A DNA stretch of 6,980 bases from Solirubrobacterales bacterium (GTDB lineage Bacteria; Actinomycetota; Thermoleophilia; Solirubrobacterales; Solirubrobacteraceae). Below the pieces are notes generated by a model. The model was not told the DNA's origin, ran no database searches, and saw only the letters and a list, made by a program, of their open reading frames with translations. The stretch covers positions 1-6,980 of the forward strand of contig DAHVAB010000131.1 in NCBI GenBank assembly GCA_027314825.1, given 5' to 3'. Positions 1 to 6,301 of this stretch are shown here, in pieces (the first letter of the stretch is position 1; each line of letters opens with the position of its first letter). The translations under genes and the position numbers were made by a program.

Positions 1-70
1 GGGGCCGTGCATGCACGGCCCCGCGGCCGGCGCATGCGCCGGCCGTCAGGCGCCCCAGCCGGGGCGCCTG
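1..70. repeat. Array of three perfect inverted repeats at 23-bp pitch
   Basis: Three inverted repeats abut with one base between them. At 1-22 is a perfect palindrome with arms GGGGCCGTG/CACGGCCCC around CATG. At 24-45 is a second one with arms CGGCCGGCG/CGCCGGCCG around CATG. At 47-70 the arms CAGGCGCCCC/GGGGCGCCTG enclose AGCC. They start at 1, 24 and 47, so the pitch is exactly 23 bp, yet the arms are unrelated in sequence. As RNA each folds to a 9-10 bp GC stem with a tetraloop. They lie 48 bp past the stop of the coiled-coil gene and could act as a multi-hairpin terminator or an mRNA 3'-end stabiliser; there is no T-tract on either side. The array may continue beyond the left edge. Confidence 0.9.
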
Positions 71-83
71 CTCAACACGCGCA

Positions 84-114
84 CGCGCTCGACGGGGCGC
101 GCGCTCGACGGGGC
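84..114. repeat. 15-bp direct repeat at 16-bp pitch downstream of the coiled-coil gene
   Basis: CGCGCTCGACGGGGC occurs at 84-98 and again at 100-114, with one base between. It lies between the stop of the coiled-coil gene and the inverted-repeat array. The adjoining 8-bp palindrome GGCTAGCC (116-123) spans the TAG stop codon. No function is evident. Confidence 0.8.
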
Positions 115-117
115 TGG

Positions 118-582
118 CTAGCCGACCTCGGCCGGCTCGTCGCGGCCCTGGAGCCGCTCCCGGCCGCGCTGCACGGCGGCGATGAACTTCGAGAGGTTGA
201 CCTCCAGCGTGCCGAGGATCTCATCGGCGTAGTCCTCGGCTCCCAGCCTTATCTCCCGCTCCCGCGCGCGGGCATCCTCGACGATCTCCTCGGCAGCCCG
301 TTCGGCCTGCTTGGTGACCTCCTCGTTGGAGAGCAGCCGGTCCTGGCGCTCGCGCGCCTCCTTGACCAGCCGCTCCGCCTCGCGCTTGGCCTCGGCGAGC
401 ATCTCCTGGCGCTCCTTGACGATCCAGCGCGCCTGCTTGATCTCCTCCGGGATCGTCGCCCGCATCTGGTCGAGGATGTCGTAGATCTCGTCCTTGTCCA
501 CGCGCACCTGGTCGGTGAGCGGCACCGGCTTGGCGTTGTGCACCAGGTCGTCGAGCTTGTCAATGAGTACGAGGACATCCAT
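118..582 (-). CDS. DivIVA/SepIVA-like coiled-coil protein
   Basis: The 154-residue product has a short hydrophobic N-terminal segment (MDVLVLIDKLDDLV), a small region ending in RATIPEEIKQARWIVKERQ at 41-59, and then a highly charged Ala/Glu/Arg helix with heptad-like spacing to about 125, ending near FIAAVQRGRERLQGRD. There is no membrane span. The pattern of a DELxxLVxxA-like start, an IPEEI segment and a long coiled coil matches from memory the actinobacterial family that includes mycobacterial SepIVA (Rv2927c), a DivIVA-domain septation and envelope factor; automatic pipelines sometimes label such coils ATP synthase subunit b-like. Family members are often next to DUF177 and rpmF genes, which would lie just off the left edge. 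The start is set by a strong GGAGGTGA 5-6 nt upstream. The gene follows coaD by 89 bp, so it may have its own translation control. Role in division is inferred. Confidence 0.85.
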   Translation of the reverse strand: MDVLVLIDKLDDLVHNAKPVPLTDQVRVDKDEIYDILDQMRATIPEEIKQARWIVKERQEMLAEAKREAERLVKEARERQDRLLSNEEVTKQAERAAEEIVEDARAREREIRLGAEDYADEILGTLEVNLSKFIAAVQRGRERLQGRDEPAEVG

Positions 583-587
583 GACTG

Positions 588-613
588 GTCACCTCCACGG
601 TGACGGGCCACCG
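588..613 (-). promoter_or_regulatory. Inverted repeat overlapping the Shine-Dalgarno of the coiled-coil gene; possible alternative hairpins
   Basis: The minus strand carries a near-ideal GGAGGTGA Shine-Dalgarno (596-589) ahead of the ATG at 582, which fixes that start. It lies inside a perfect inverted repeat: GTCACC (604-599), loop GTGGA, GGTGAC (593-588). A second possible hairpin, CGGTG (613-609), loop GCCCGT, CACCG (602-598), uses the same CACC bases, so the two cannot form together; one would hide the ribosome site and the other expose it. The structures are short, and chance is possible at this GC content. The rest of the 89-bp gap has no convincing promoter. Confidence 0.4.
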
Positions 614-671
614 GCCGGCGGCGTTGCGTCTGCAAGACGGATGATCACAGGTTGGACCGCATCAGAGTTCG

Positions 672-1169
672 TCAGCGCCTGCACTCTTCCTGCAAGCGGC
701 CGGCCACCTCGTCGGGGACGAGGTCGTCGATCTTGCCGCCGAAGGTGGCGAGCTCCTTGACGCCGCTGGATGAGAGGAAACTGTACTCCGAGCTGGCCAT
801 CAGGTACACCGACTCGATCTCCGGCGCCTGGCGGCGGTTGAGCTGGTGCATCTCCAGCTCGTACTCGAAGTCGGAGATCGCCCGCAGCCCCTTGATGATC
901 GCGCGCGCGCCGACCGATCTCGCGAACTCGACGACCAGCGTGCTGAACGGCTCCACCCGCACGCCCGGCAGCCCGGCGGTCGCCCGTTCGATGAAGCCGA
1001 CCCGCTCCTGCGCGCTGAACAGGGTCGCGCTCTTGCGGACCGAGCGGTTCACGACCGCCACCACCACCTCGTCGAATAGGGCGGCAGCCCTTCTGATCAC
1101 GTCCAGGTGACCGTTGGTGACCGGGTCGTAGGACCCGGGACAGACGGCTATCGACTTCTCAACGCTCAT
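672..1169 (-). CDS. coaD: Phosphopantetheine adenylyltransferase (CoaD)
   Basis: CoaD transfers AMP from ATP to 4'-phosphopantetheine, giving dephospho-CoA, the penultimate and rate-influencing step of coenzyme A synthesis in the cytosol. The 165-residue product has the standard length and motifs: PGSYDPVTNGHLDVIRRA at 11-28 including the nucleotidyltransferase TxGH signature (TNGH, 18-21), KGLRAISDFEYELEM at 93-107, NRRQAPEIESVYLMAS at 111-126 and the SSSGVKE loop at 133-139. ATG at 1169 overlaps the rsmD stop, with AGGA just upstream as a modest ribosome site. An 89-bp gap separates its TGA from the next gene. No residue of the active site appears to be missing. Confidence 0.97.
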   Translation of the reverse strand: MSVEKSIAVCPGSYDPVTNGHLDVIRRAAALFDEVVVAVVNRSVRKSATLFSAQERVGFIERATAGLPGVRVEPFSTLVVEFARSVGARAIIKGLRAISDFEYELEMHQLNRRQAPEIESVYLMASSEYSFLSSSGVKELATFGGKIDDLVPDEVAGRLQEECRR

Positions 1170-1714
1170 GGTGTCCTGTGGATTCTTATCGAAATGTCGC
1201 CGTAGCGGCGCTCGGTCACGATCGGGAGGCTCAGATGCAGCGGCCCGCGACGGTCGCTCTCCGCGACCACGCGCCCACCCTCGGCGAGCAGCGGCGGCAG
1301 TGCGCCGTCCAATCGCGGTCCGAGGTCCGCAGCGCTCGCGTAAGGAGGGTCCAGCAGCACCAGATCGTATGCCTCTCCGCGCTGCGCCGCCACTCTGAGC
1401 GTCGCGAGCGCCTCGCCGGCGCGCACCTGCGCCCGCTCGGCGTCTATGCCCAGCGCTTCCAGGTTGGCGCGCAGGGCGCGCAGGGCGGCCGGCTCGCGCT
1501 CGACGAAGACGACCCGGCGCGCCCCGCGGGAGAGCGCCTCGATGCCGAGGCTGCCGGCGCCGGCGAAGAGGTCCAGCACGCTGGCCCCGTCGAGCAGCGT
1601 CGGGCCGAGCATCGAGAAGACGGCCTCCCGGACCCGCTCGGAGGTCGGTCTGGTCCTCCGGCCAGGCGGCGAGCGCAGGCGTCTGCCGCCGTACATGCCG
1701 GCAATCACCCTCAC
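1166..1714 (-). CDS. rsmD: 16S rRNA (guanine(966)-N(2))-methyltransferase RsmD
   Basis: RsmD uses S-adenosylmethionine to methylate N2 of G966 in 16S rRNA during small-subunit assembly. The 182-residue product has the family length. It opens VRVIAGMYGGRRL, the typical RsmD N-terminus, then RPTSERVREAVFSML at 22-36, the SAM-binding motif LDLFAGAGSLGIEALSRGA at 47-65, acidic VEREP at 71-75 and the catalytic DPPY at 122-125. GTG at 1714 is the start: its GTGA overlaps the TGA of the restored recG frame, and a second GTG two codons later is the only close rival. The frame is open far upstream (to 2296), but that extension is Arg-rich shadow translation of recG. The stop overlaps the coaD start by four bases (ATGA), pointing to translational coupling of recG, rsmD and coaD. 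The rsmD-coaD pair is widely conserved. Confidence 0.95.
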   Translation of the reverse strand: MRVIAGMYGGRRLRSPPGRRTRPTSERVREAVFSMLGPTLLDGASVLDLFAGAGSLGIEALSRGARRVVFVEREPAALRALRANLEALGIDAERAQVRAGEALATLRVAAQRGEAYDLVLLDPPYASAADLGPRLDGALPPLLAEGGRVVAESDRRGPLHLSLPIVTERRYGDISIRIHRTP

Positions 1715-4091
1715 CTGGGGGCGCCGGCGGGCCCGGCGGCGGGAGCCGGAGAGGTGGGGCCTGCGGGCCCGGCGGCGGCAGCCGGAGAGGTGGGGCCTGC
1801 CGGCCCGGCGGCGGGAGCCTGAGCCGGAGGGGTCATGCCCGCATGCGGGGCGGCGGCAGCCTGAGCCGAAGGGGTCGTGGCCTGCGACTGCGGGTGCGCC
1901 CGGCGGCGGGCGCGCTCGGCCAGCGCGCCGGCGAGCAGGGCGTGCTCCGGGCGCGCCAGCCACGGGTCGGCCGCCAGCAGACGCGTGGCCCAGCGGTCGG
2001 CGTCGAGCAGCAGCGGCTCGTCCTCGGGCATCCTCGCCAGGCGCAGCTCGCGCTGCCCGCTCTGGCGGACCGCCTGACCCCCCGCGCCCTCCACGTCGCC
2101 CCCCGGAGGCGCAGGTCGATCTCCGCCAGCTCGAAGCCGTCGCTGTGCGCGACGAGCGCCTGCAGGCGCCGAGAGGAGCGCGGGCCGAACAGGACGCACA
2201 GCGAGTCGTGAGGCCCCCGGCCGATCCGGCCGCGCAGCTGATGCAGCTGCGAGATGCCGTAGCGCTCCGCATCCTCGACCAGCATGACAGTCGCATTCGG
2301 CACGTCGATCCCGACCTCGATCACCGTCGTGGCCACCAGCACATCCACCTCGCCCGCCGCGAATGCGGCCATCGTCTCCTGCTTGGCGCGCGGGCGCATC
2401 TGGCCGTGCAGCAGGCCGACCCTGAACTCGGCCAGCTCGCCACGGCTCAGCCGCTCGTGCTCGCTCTGCGCGGCCCGTGCCTGCAGCTGCTCGGACTCCT
2501 CCACCAGCGGGCAGACCACGAACGCCTGGCGGCCGGCGCGCAGCTCTTCGCGCAGCCTCTCGTAGGCGCGCGTGCGCTCGGCGGGCGTGCACGCCAGCCG
2601 GGTGACGATAGGCCGGCGGCCCGCCGGAAGCTGGCGCAGGCGGCTGACATCCAGGTCGCCGTAGCGCATCAGCGCGAGCGTGCGGGGGATCGGCGTCGCG
2701 GTCATGTGCAGCTCGTGCGGGCGGGGCGCGGCGGTCGGGGCCGGAGCCTGGCCGGCGAGCGCCGTGCGCTGGCGCACGCCGAAGCGGTGCTGCTCATCCA
2801 CCACCACGACCGCCAGCTCGGCGAAGGAGACATCCCGCTCGATCAGCGCGTGGGTGCCCACCAGCAGCTTCAGCTCCCCGGAGGCGAGCTTGCCGAGCAG
2901 GTCACGGCGGCGGGCGGGCGGAGTCGAGCCGGTCAGCAGCGCGCAGGAGACCATCTCGGCCGGCGCGAGCGCGTGCAGCGTCGCGAAGTGCTGCACTGCC
3001 AGGGTCTCGGTCGGCGCCATCAACGCCGCCTGCCTGCCGTGCTCGACCGCCCGCAGCATCGCGTACAGCGCGACCACCGTCTTCCCCGAGCCGACCTCCC
3101 CCATCAGCAGCCGTTGCATCGGCCGGCCGGCCGCCAGATCCCCGTCGATCCGCGCGATCGCCTCCCGTTGATCGTCGGTGAGGGCGAACGGCAGTGTCTT
3201 CTCGATCCATCGCGCGCTGAGCGTGCCGCGATCGGACAGCGACACGGCCGCACGGCCGCTGCGGAGGTGCCGGCGGCGGCGCAGCGCCAGCTGGGAGAGC
3301 AGGAGCTCCTCGAAGGCCAGGCGGCGGCGGGCGAGCTCCTGCTCCTCATCGCCCGCCGGAAAGTGCAGCGCCGCCAGCGCAGCCGCCCGCTCTGGCAGCC
3401 TCTCCGCAACCCTGATGGCGGCCGGCAGCGGCTCGAGCACGTCCGCGAACGCGTCCCGGCAGGAGCGCACGAGCGTGAGTATCTGCGTCGAGCTCACACC
3501 GTCGGCGGCGGCATAGTGGGCGACCGCCTCCGGCTGCAGCTCGGGCTGGGCCTCTCCGTCCGCCAGCAGGGCATGATGGGAGACCGCGAAGCCGCGCCGG
3601 GGCCTCAGGGTGCCATGCAGCAGGAGCCGCGTCCCCGGCACGTACCGGTCGGCCAGCCAGGGCTGGTTGAAGAACGTCGCCCTCATCGTCCCGCTCTCGT
3701 CGGCCACGGTCGCCTGCACCAGCGGCCTCATGCCGCGCCGGCGCACGCTGTGGCGCTCGATGGCGTTCACCCGCACCGCCACGGTCGCCTGCTCGCCGGC
3801 ACTGAGCGCCGCGATCGTGCGCGCCGCGCGCATCCGCTCCGGGACGTGCTCGATCAGCTCGCCGACGCTGCCGATTGCGAGCGCGCGCAGCCCGGCCGCC
3901 GCCTTCTCGGAGGGAGCCTGCAGCTCACGGAGCAGCCGCGAGGGCCTCGACAGCCGCACCGGCGCGGCCCGCAGCTCGACGGCGCTCAACGATCTCGCCG
4001 AGGCGAAGGCGAGCGGGGGCTCCAGCGCGCGCGGCGTGCGGGCGCGACGGGCATTGGGCCTCTCGGCGGAGACGGCTGGCATCCTCACCAT
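1711..4091 (-). CDS. recG: ATP-dependent DNA helicase RecG, reading frame broken near 2100
   Basis: RecG unwinds and reverses stalled replication forks and Holliday junctions. From an ATG at 4091 the product shows an OB-fold wedge domain at about 100-175, Walker A GEVGSGKT at 331-338, DEQH at 432-435, MTATPIPR at 463-470, ATTVIEVGIDVPNA at 587-600 and QLRGRIGRG at 618-626. At residue 664 (LRLRG, a run of six G at 2099-2104) the true sequence moves to the -1 frame, where GDVEG and RQSG lead into RLARMPEDEPLL, LLAADPWLARPEHALLAGAL and a stop at 1711: 793 residues in all. Without a shift, an Arg/Cys/Trp-rich false tail runs to a stop at 1833. The last ~60 residues are Pro/Ala-rich, beyond the usual C-terminus. 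An upstream ATG at 4214 is less likely, as it would translate the 47-bp repeats. The first ~45 residues are not recognisable. The stop overlaps the rsmD GTG. It may be an assembly error, a pseudogene or genuine frameshifting. Confidence 0.9.
1727..1890. repeat. 36-bp degenerate minisatellite encoding the Pro/Ala tail of RecG
   Basis: Units at 1727-1762 and 1763-1798 are 36 bp long and differ at one base; a third from 1799 matches for about 20 bp and then diverges, and a related copy lies at about 1846-1890. Read in the restored RecG frame they encode the 12-residue motif GPAGPTSPAxAA and decayed relatives of it, just before the recG stop and the rsmD start. Length divisible by three means copy-number change keeps the frame. 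Confidence 0.85.
2050..2105 (-). other. Frame break and altered TRG-motif region in recG
   Basis: On the coding strand the run of six G at 2104-2099 is where RecG homology leaves one frame (ending EIDLRLRG) and resumes in the -1 frame (GDVEGAGG, then AVRQSGQRELRLARMPED). RecG proteins usually read RG-x-G-E/D then four residues before RQSG or RQTG. Here, even after restoring the frame, one residue is lacking after RG and five extra residues (GGQAV) precede RQSG. One missing G would restore the frame but not explain the insertion; the net change relative to the usual motif is a 4-nt loss plus a 15-nt gain. Confidence 0.75.
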
Positions 4092-4130
4092 GATGATGCG
4101 AGCAGCGGTCGTCTCAGCTCGCTCGGCCTC

Positions 4131-4331
4131 CGCAGGCCACTGCCGGCAACGATCCCAGGGCCGGCGCGGACGGCCGGCGCAGGCCACTGCCAGCAACGAT
4201 CCCCGGGCCGGCACGGACGGCCGGCGCAGGCCACTGCCAGCAACGATCCCCGGGCCGGCGCGGACGGCCGGCGCGGGCCACTGCCAGCAACGATCCCCGG
4301 GCCGGCGCGGACGGCCGGCGCGGACGGCCGG
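4131..4331. repeat. 47-bp tandem repeat array (4 full copies plus a 13-bp partial) between the DAK gene and recG
   Basis: Four consecutive 47-bp units start at 4131, 4178, 4225 and 4272 and differ at only a few positions (unit 1 has two changes near its middle, unit 2 one, unit 4 one). A further 13 bp (4319-4331) repeats the end of the last unit. Each unit boundary carries GCCGGC, seven bases, GCCGGC (4160-4178, 4207-4225, 4254-4272, 4301-4319), a 6-bp stem and 7-nt loop; the change in unit 2 falls in the loop and leaves the stem intact. The period is not a multiple of three and the array lies between two well-defined genes, so it is most likely non-coding. It fills most of the 250-bp gap 4092-4341 and is contiguous, with no spacers. 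It resembles the intergenic VNTR/MIRU class in general form, not in sequence. Confidence 0.93.
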
Positions 4332-4341
4332 CGCGGGCGCC

Positions 4342-6087
4342 CTACTCGGCCATCAGCAGCCACCAGTAGGCCGGCTGTCCACCGTCGCGCAGCTCCAGCT
4401 CCGCTTCCAGCGTCCCATCCACGAGCGCTTCGATCTGGTCGAACGCCAGCGGCGCGCCCGCGCCCTGCAGCACGCTGATCAGCTCCGCGCCGTCACCCCC
4501 GAGCTCGGAGATGACCGCCATCAGCGCCGTCTCCGGGCTGCCCCACGCGACCACCTCCCCCTCCACCAGGCCGATCGCCTCTCCCCGATCGAAGCGGCCC
4601 TGCGCGTCGGCCCGCGCCGCCTGCGCGACGGCGCCGGTCCGCAGGCCCCGCAGGAGGTCGGCCATCGCCTCCGCGTTGCGCTCCACTCCGCGCTCCGGCA
4701 CGAGCGCCACCGCGGCCGCCAGCCCCGCCTGTTGCGTGAGCGAAGGCACGACCCGCACCTGCTTGTCCGAGAGCTCGGCGGCGCGTTCCGCTGCCATCAC
4801 CACGTTGCGAGAGCTCGGCAGCACCACCACGCCCTCCGCCGGCACCTCATGTATCCCCGCCAGCAGCTCATATGTCGACGGGTTCAGCGTGGCGCCGCCG
4901 TCGATCACGTGCGCGCCCAGCTCTGCGAACAGCCGCTTCATGCCGGCGCCGCTGGCGACCGCAAGCACGCCGCAGCGCACCCGCTGCGCCGCGGCCTTCA
5001 CCTGCGGCGCGGCGCCATCCACGCCCACGCCGGCCGCCGCGGCGGGCGTCTCGGGGCGGAGGCCCGCACCCGCGCCGTCAACGCTGAGAAGCCGCTGGTC
5101 GCGCTCCGCCACCTGCACCTGCATGTCGGCGACGTCGAAGTGCGACACCTCGCCGGCGCCCGCGAAGAGGGCCGCTGCACGCTCCGGCTCATCGGTATGG
5201 ATGTGCACCTTCAGCGTGCTCTGATCGCCCACCACCAGCACCGAGTCGCCGAGCTCCTCCAACGGCTCGATGAACGCGCCGGGGCGCAGGTCGCTGCCGG
5301 TCACCGCGAAGTTCGTGCAGTACCGGTACGTGCTGGAAGCATGCTGAGGATGGGTGATCCTGGCCGGCGCATGGTGGGCCAGCTCCGGCGGCTCCTGCCC
5401 GCGCAGCGCCGCCACCACGCCGGCGAAGATCACCGTCAGCCCGTACCCGCCGGCATCCACCACACCCGCCTCACGCAGCGCCGCCAGCATCTCCGGCCCC
5501 CTCCTCACCGCCTCCTCCCCGGCCGTGATCCCCCGTTCCAGGGTGACCGCGATCAGCTTGTCCTGCACCTCGGCGGGCGTATCCCGCTCCAGGCGCGGGC
5601 TGCTCGGCGCGTGCGCGACGTCGCTGGCGATCATCCGCGCCATCTCCCTGGCCACAGTCAGGATCGTGCCCTCCGCAGGATCGCGCACCGAGGCGTACGC
5701 CTTATCGGCCGCGTTGGCGATCGCGGCCCCGATCAGGGTCGCATCCACCAGCTCGCCCGGCCGGGAGACGAGCTCCTCGGCGGCGCCCCTGATCAGCTGG
5801 GAGAGGATCACCCCAGAGTTGCCTCTCGCGCCGAGCAGGGCGGCCCTCGCCACCGACTCGACGATCTCGCTGCGTCCGATCTCGTCGAGCGCGCGGGAGC
5901 CATACCTGCGCTCGAGACGATCTAGCTCCTCCAGCACCGCGCGCAGGGTGAGCGCCATGTTGTCGCCCGTGTCCCCATCGGCGACCGGAAACACGTTGAG
6001 GTCATTGACCTCCTGGCGGCGCGATTCGAGATGCGCCAAGCCTCCGGCAACCGCGGCGCGGAAGCGAGCGAGGTCGCCGTCGCTCAC
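4342..6087 (-). CDS. DAK-domain protein of the FakA/YloV type (probable fatty acid kinase)
   Basis: The 581-residue product has the three-part FakA architecture. Residues 1-200 are a DhaL/Dak2 ATP-binding domain with NVFPVADGDTGDNM at 31-44 (metal-ligand Asp37, Asp39, Asp42), GARGNSGVILSQ at 86-97 and DAGGYGL at 211-217. A middle domain follows from about 254 (YRYCTNFAVTG) with VHIHTDEP at 294-301, carrying the two His that FakA needs. After an Ala/Gly-rich linker at about 335-366 comes the FakB-like C-terminal domain (GATLNPSTYELLAGI at 398-412, LPSSRNVVMAAERAAELS at 423-440). FakA phosphorylates FakB-bound fatty acids for phospholipid synthesis; no fakB is visible here, so the substrate is inferred from family only. 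GTG at 6087 is the start: it lies 10 bp after the rpmB stop and places about 30 residues before the NVFP motif, as usual, though no good Shine-Dalgarno is present. Confidence 0.92.
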   Translation of the reverse strand: MSDGDLARFRAAVAGGLAHLESRRQEVNDLNVFPVADGDTGDNMALTLRAVLEELDRLERRYGSRALDEIGRSEIVESVARAALLGARGNSGVILSQLIRGAAEELVSRPGELVDATLIGAAIANAADKAYASVRDPAEGTILTVAREMARMIASDVAHAPSSPRLERDTPAEVQDKLIAVTLERGITAGEEAVRRGPEMLAALREAGVVDAGGYGLTVIFAGVVAALRGQEPPELAHHAPARITHPQHASSTYRYCTNFAVTGSDLRPGAFIEPLEELGDSVLVVGDQSTLKVHIHTDEPERAAALFAGAGEVSHFDVADMQVQVAERDQRLLSVDGAGAGLRPETPAAAAGVGVDGAAPQVKAAAQRVRCGVLAVASGAGMKRLFAELGAHVIDGGATLNPSTYELLAGIHEVPAEGVVVLPSSRNVVMAAERAAELSDKQVRVVPSLTQQAGLAAAVALVPERGVERNAEAMADLLRGLRTGAVAQAARADAQGRFDRGEAIGLVEGEVVAWGSPETALMAVISELGGDGAELISVLQGAGAPLAFDQIEALVDGTLEAELELRDGGQPAYWWLLMAE

Positions 6088-6097
6088 GACCGGAAGC

Positions 6098-6289
6098 TCA
6101 GAGCGCCTTGACGACCTTGCCGGCCTTCAGGCACCGCGTACACACGTACACGCGCCTGGGAGCGGAGCCGACCACGATCCTCACCTTCTGGAGGTTCGGC
6201 TCGAAGCGTCGCTTCGTAGCAACCATCGAGTGGCTCCTGCTCTGGCCGAAGGCCGGACCCTTGCCGCAACTGTGACATACCTTTGCCAT
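6098..6289 (-). CDS. rpmB: 50S ribosomal protein L28 (zinc-ribbon form)
   Basis: L28 is a small protein of the large ribosomal subunit. The 63-residue product begins MAKVCHSCGKGP and shows the hallmark stretch TKRRFEPNLQKVR at 25-37, followed by a C-terminal YVCTRCLKAGK. Two CxxC pairs (Cys5/Cys8 and Cys50/Cys53) make this the Zn-binding (C+) form; many bacteria instead carry a zinc-free paralogue induced by zinc starvation, and none is in view. ATG at 6289 fixes the start, since the conserved N-terminus begins at once. No clear Shine-Dalgarno stands at normal distance: the nearest GGGAGG is about 19 nt upstream, inside the end of ribH, so translation may depend on coupling to ribH 12 bp before. 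L28 preceding a DAK-domain gene and recG is a conserved actinobacterial arrangement. Confidence 0.96.
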   Translation of the reverse strand: MAKVCHSCGKGPAFGQSRSHSMVATKRRFEPNLQKVRIVVGSAPRRVYVCTRCLKAGKVVKAL

Positions 6290-6301
6290 GGTCGCGAGAG
6301 T

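Noticed and set aside
7..603. A 198-codon plus-strand frame with Leu-rich stretches resembling membrane segments
   Set aside because: It is the complement of the charged coiled-coil gene, whose Glu/Arg codons read as Leu/Ala on the other strand, and it also runs through the hairpin array. The minus gene has a strong Shine-Dalgarno.
1715..2296. Upstream extension of rsmD to a start at 2296
   Set aside because: The extra ~194 residues are Arg/Gly-rich shadow translation of recG and its repeats; typical RsmD begins at the GTG at 1714.
3118..3133. GGCC-rich tandem stretch within recG
   Set aside because: It encodes the ordinary AAGRPM segment before Walker A; local GC-rich codon choice is enough to explain it.
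4092..4214. recG start at the ATG at 4214
   Set aside because: The added 41 residues are translated from the 47-bp repeats and have no RecG similarity; the ATG at 4091 clears the array. No strong Shine-Dalgarno decides it.
4131..4331. CRISPR array
   Set aside because: The 47-bp units are contiguous with no unique spacers, and no cas gene is present.
1446..4478. A 1010-codon plus-strand open frame
   Set aside because: It lies antisense to recG and rsmD, is extremely rich in Arg, Ala, Pro and Gln with no domain, and is explained by the scarcity of stop codons opposite GC-rich genes.
3610..5925. A 771-codon plus-strand open frame
   Set aside because: It runs across the end of recG, the repeat array and the DAK gene on the opposite strand; no motif is recognisable and the real genes there have full family signatures.
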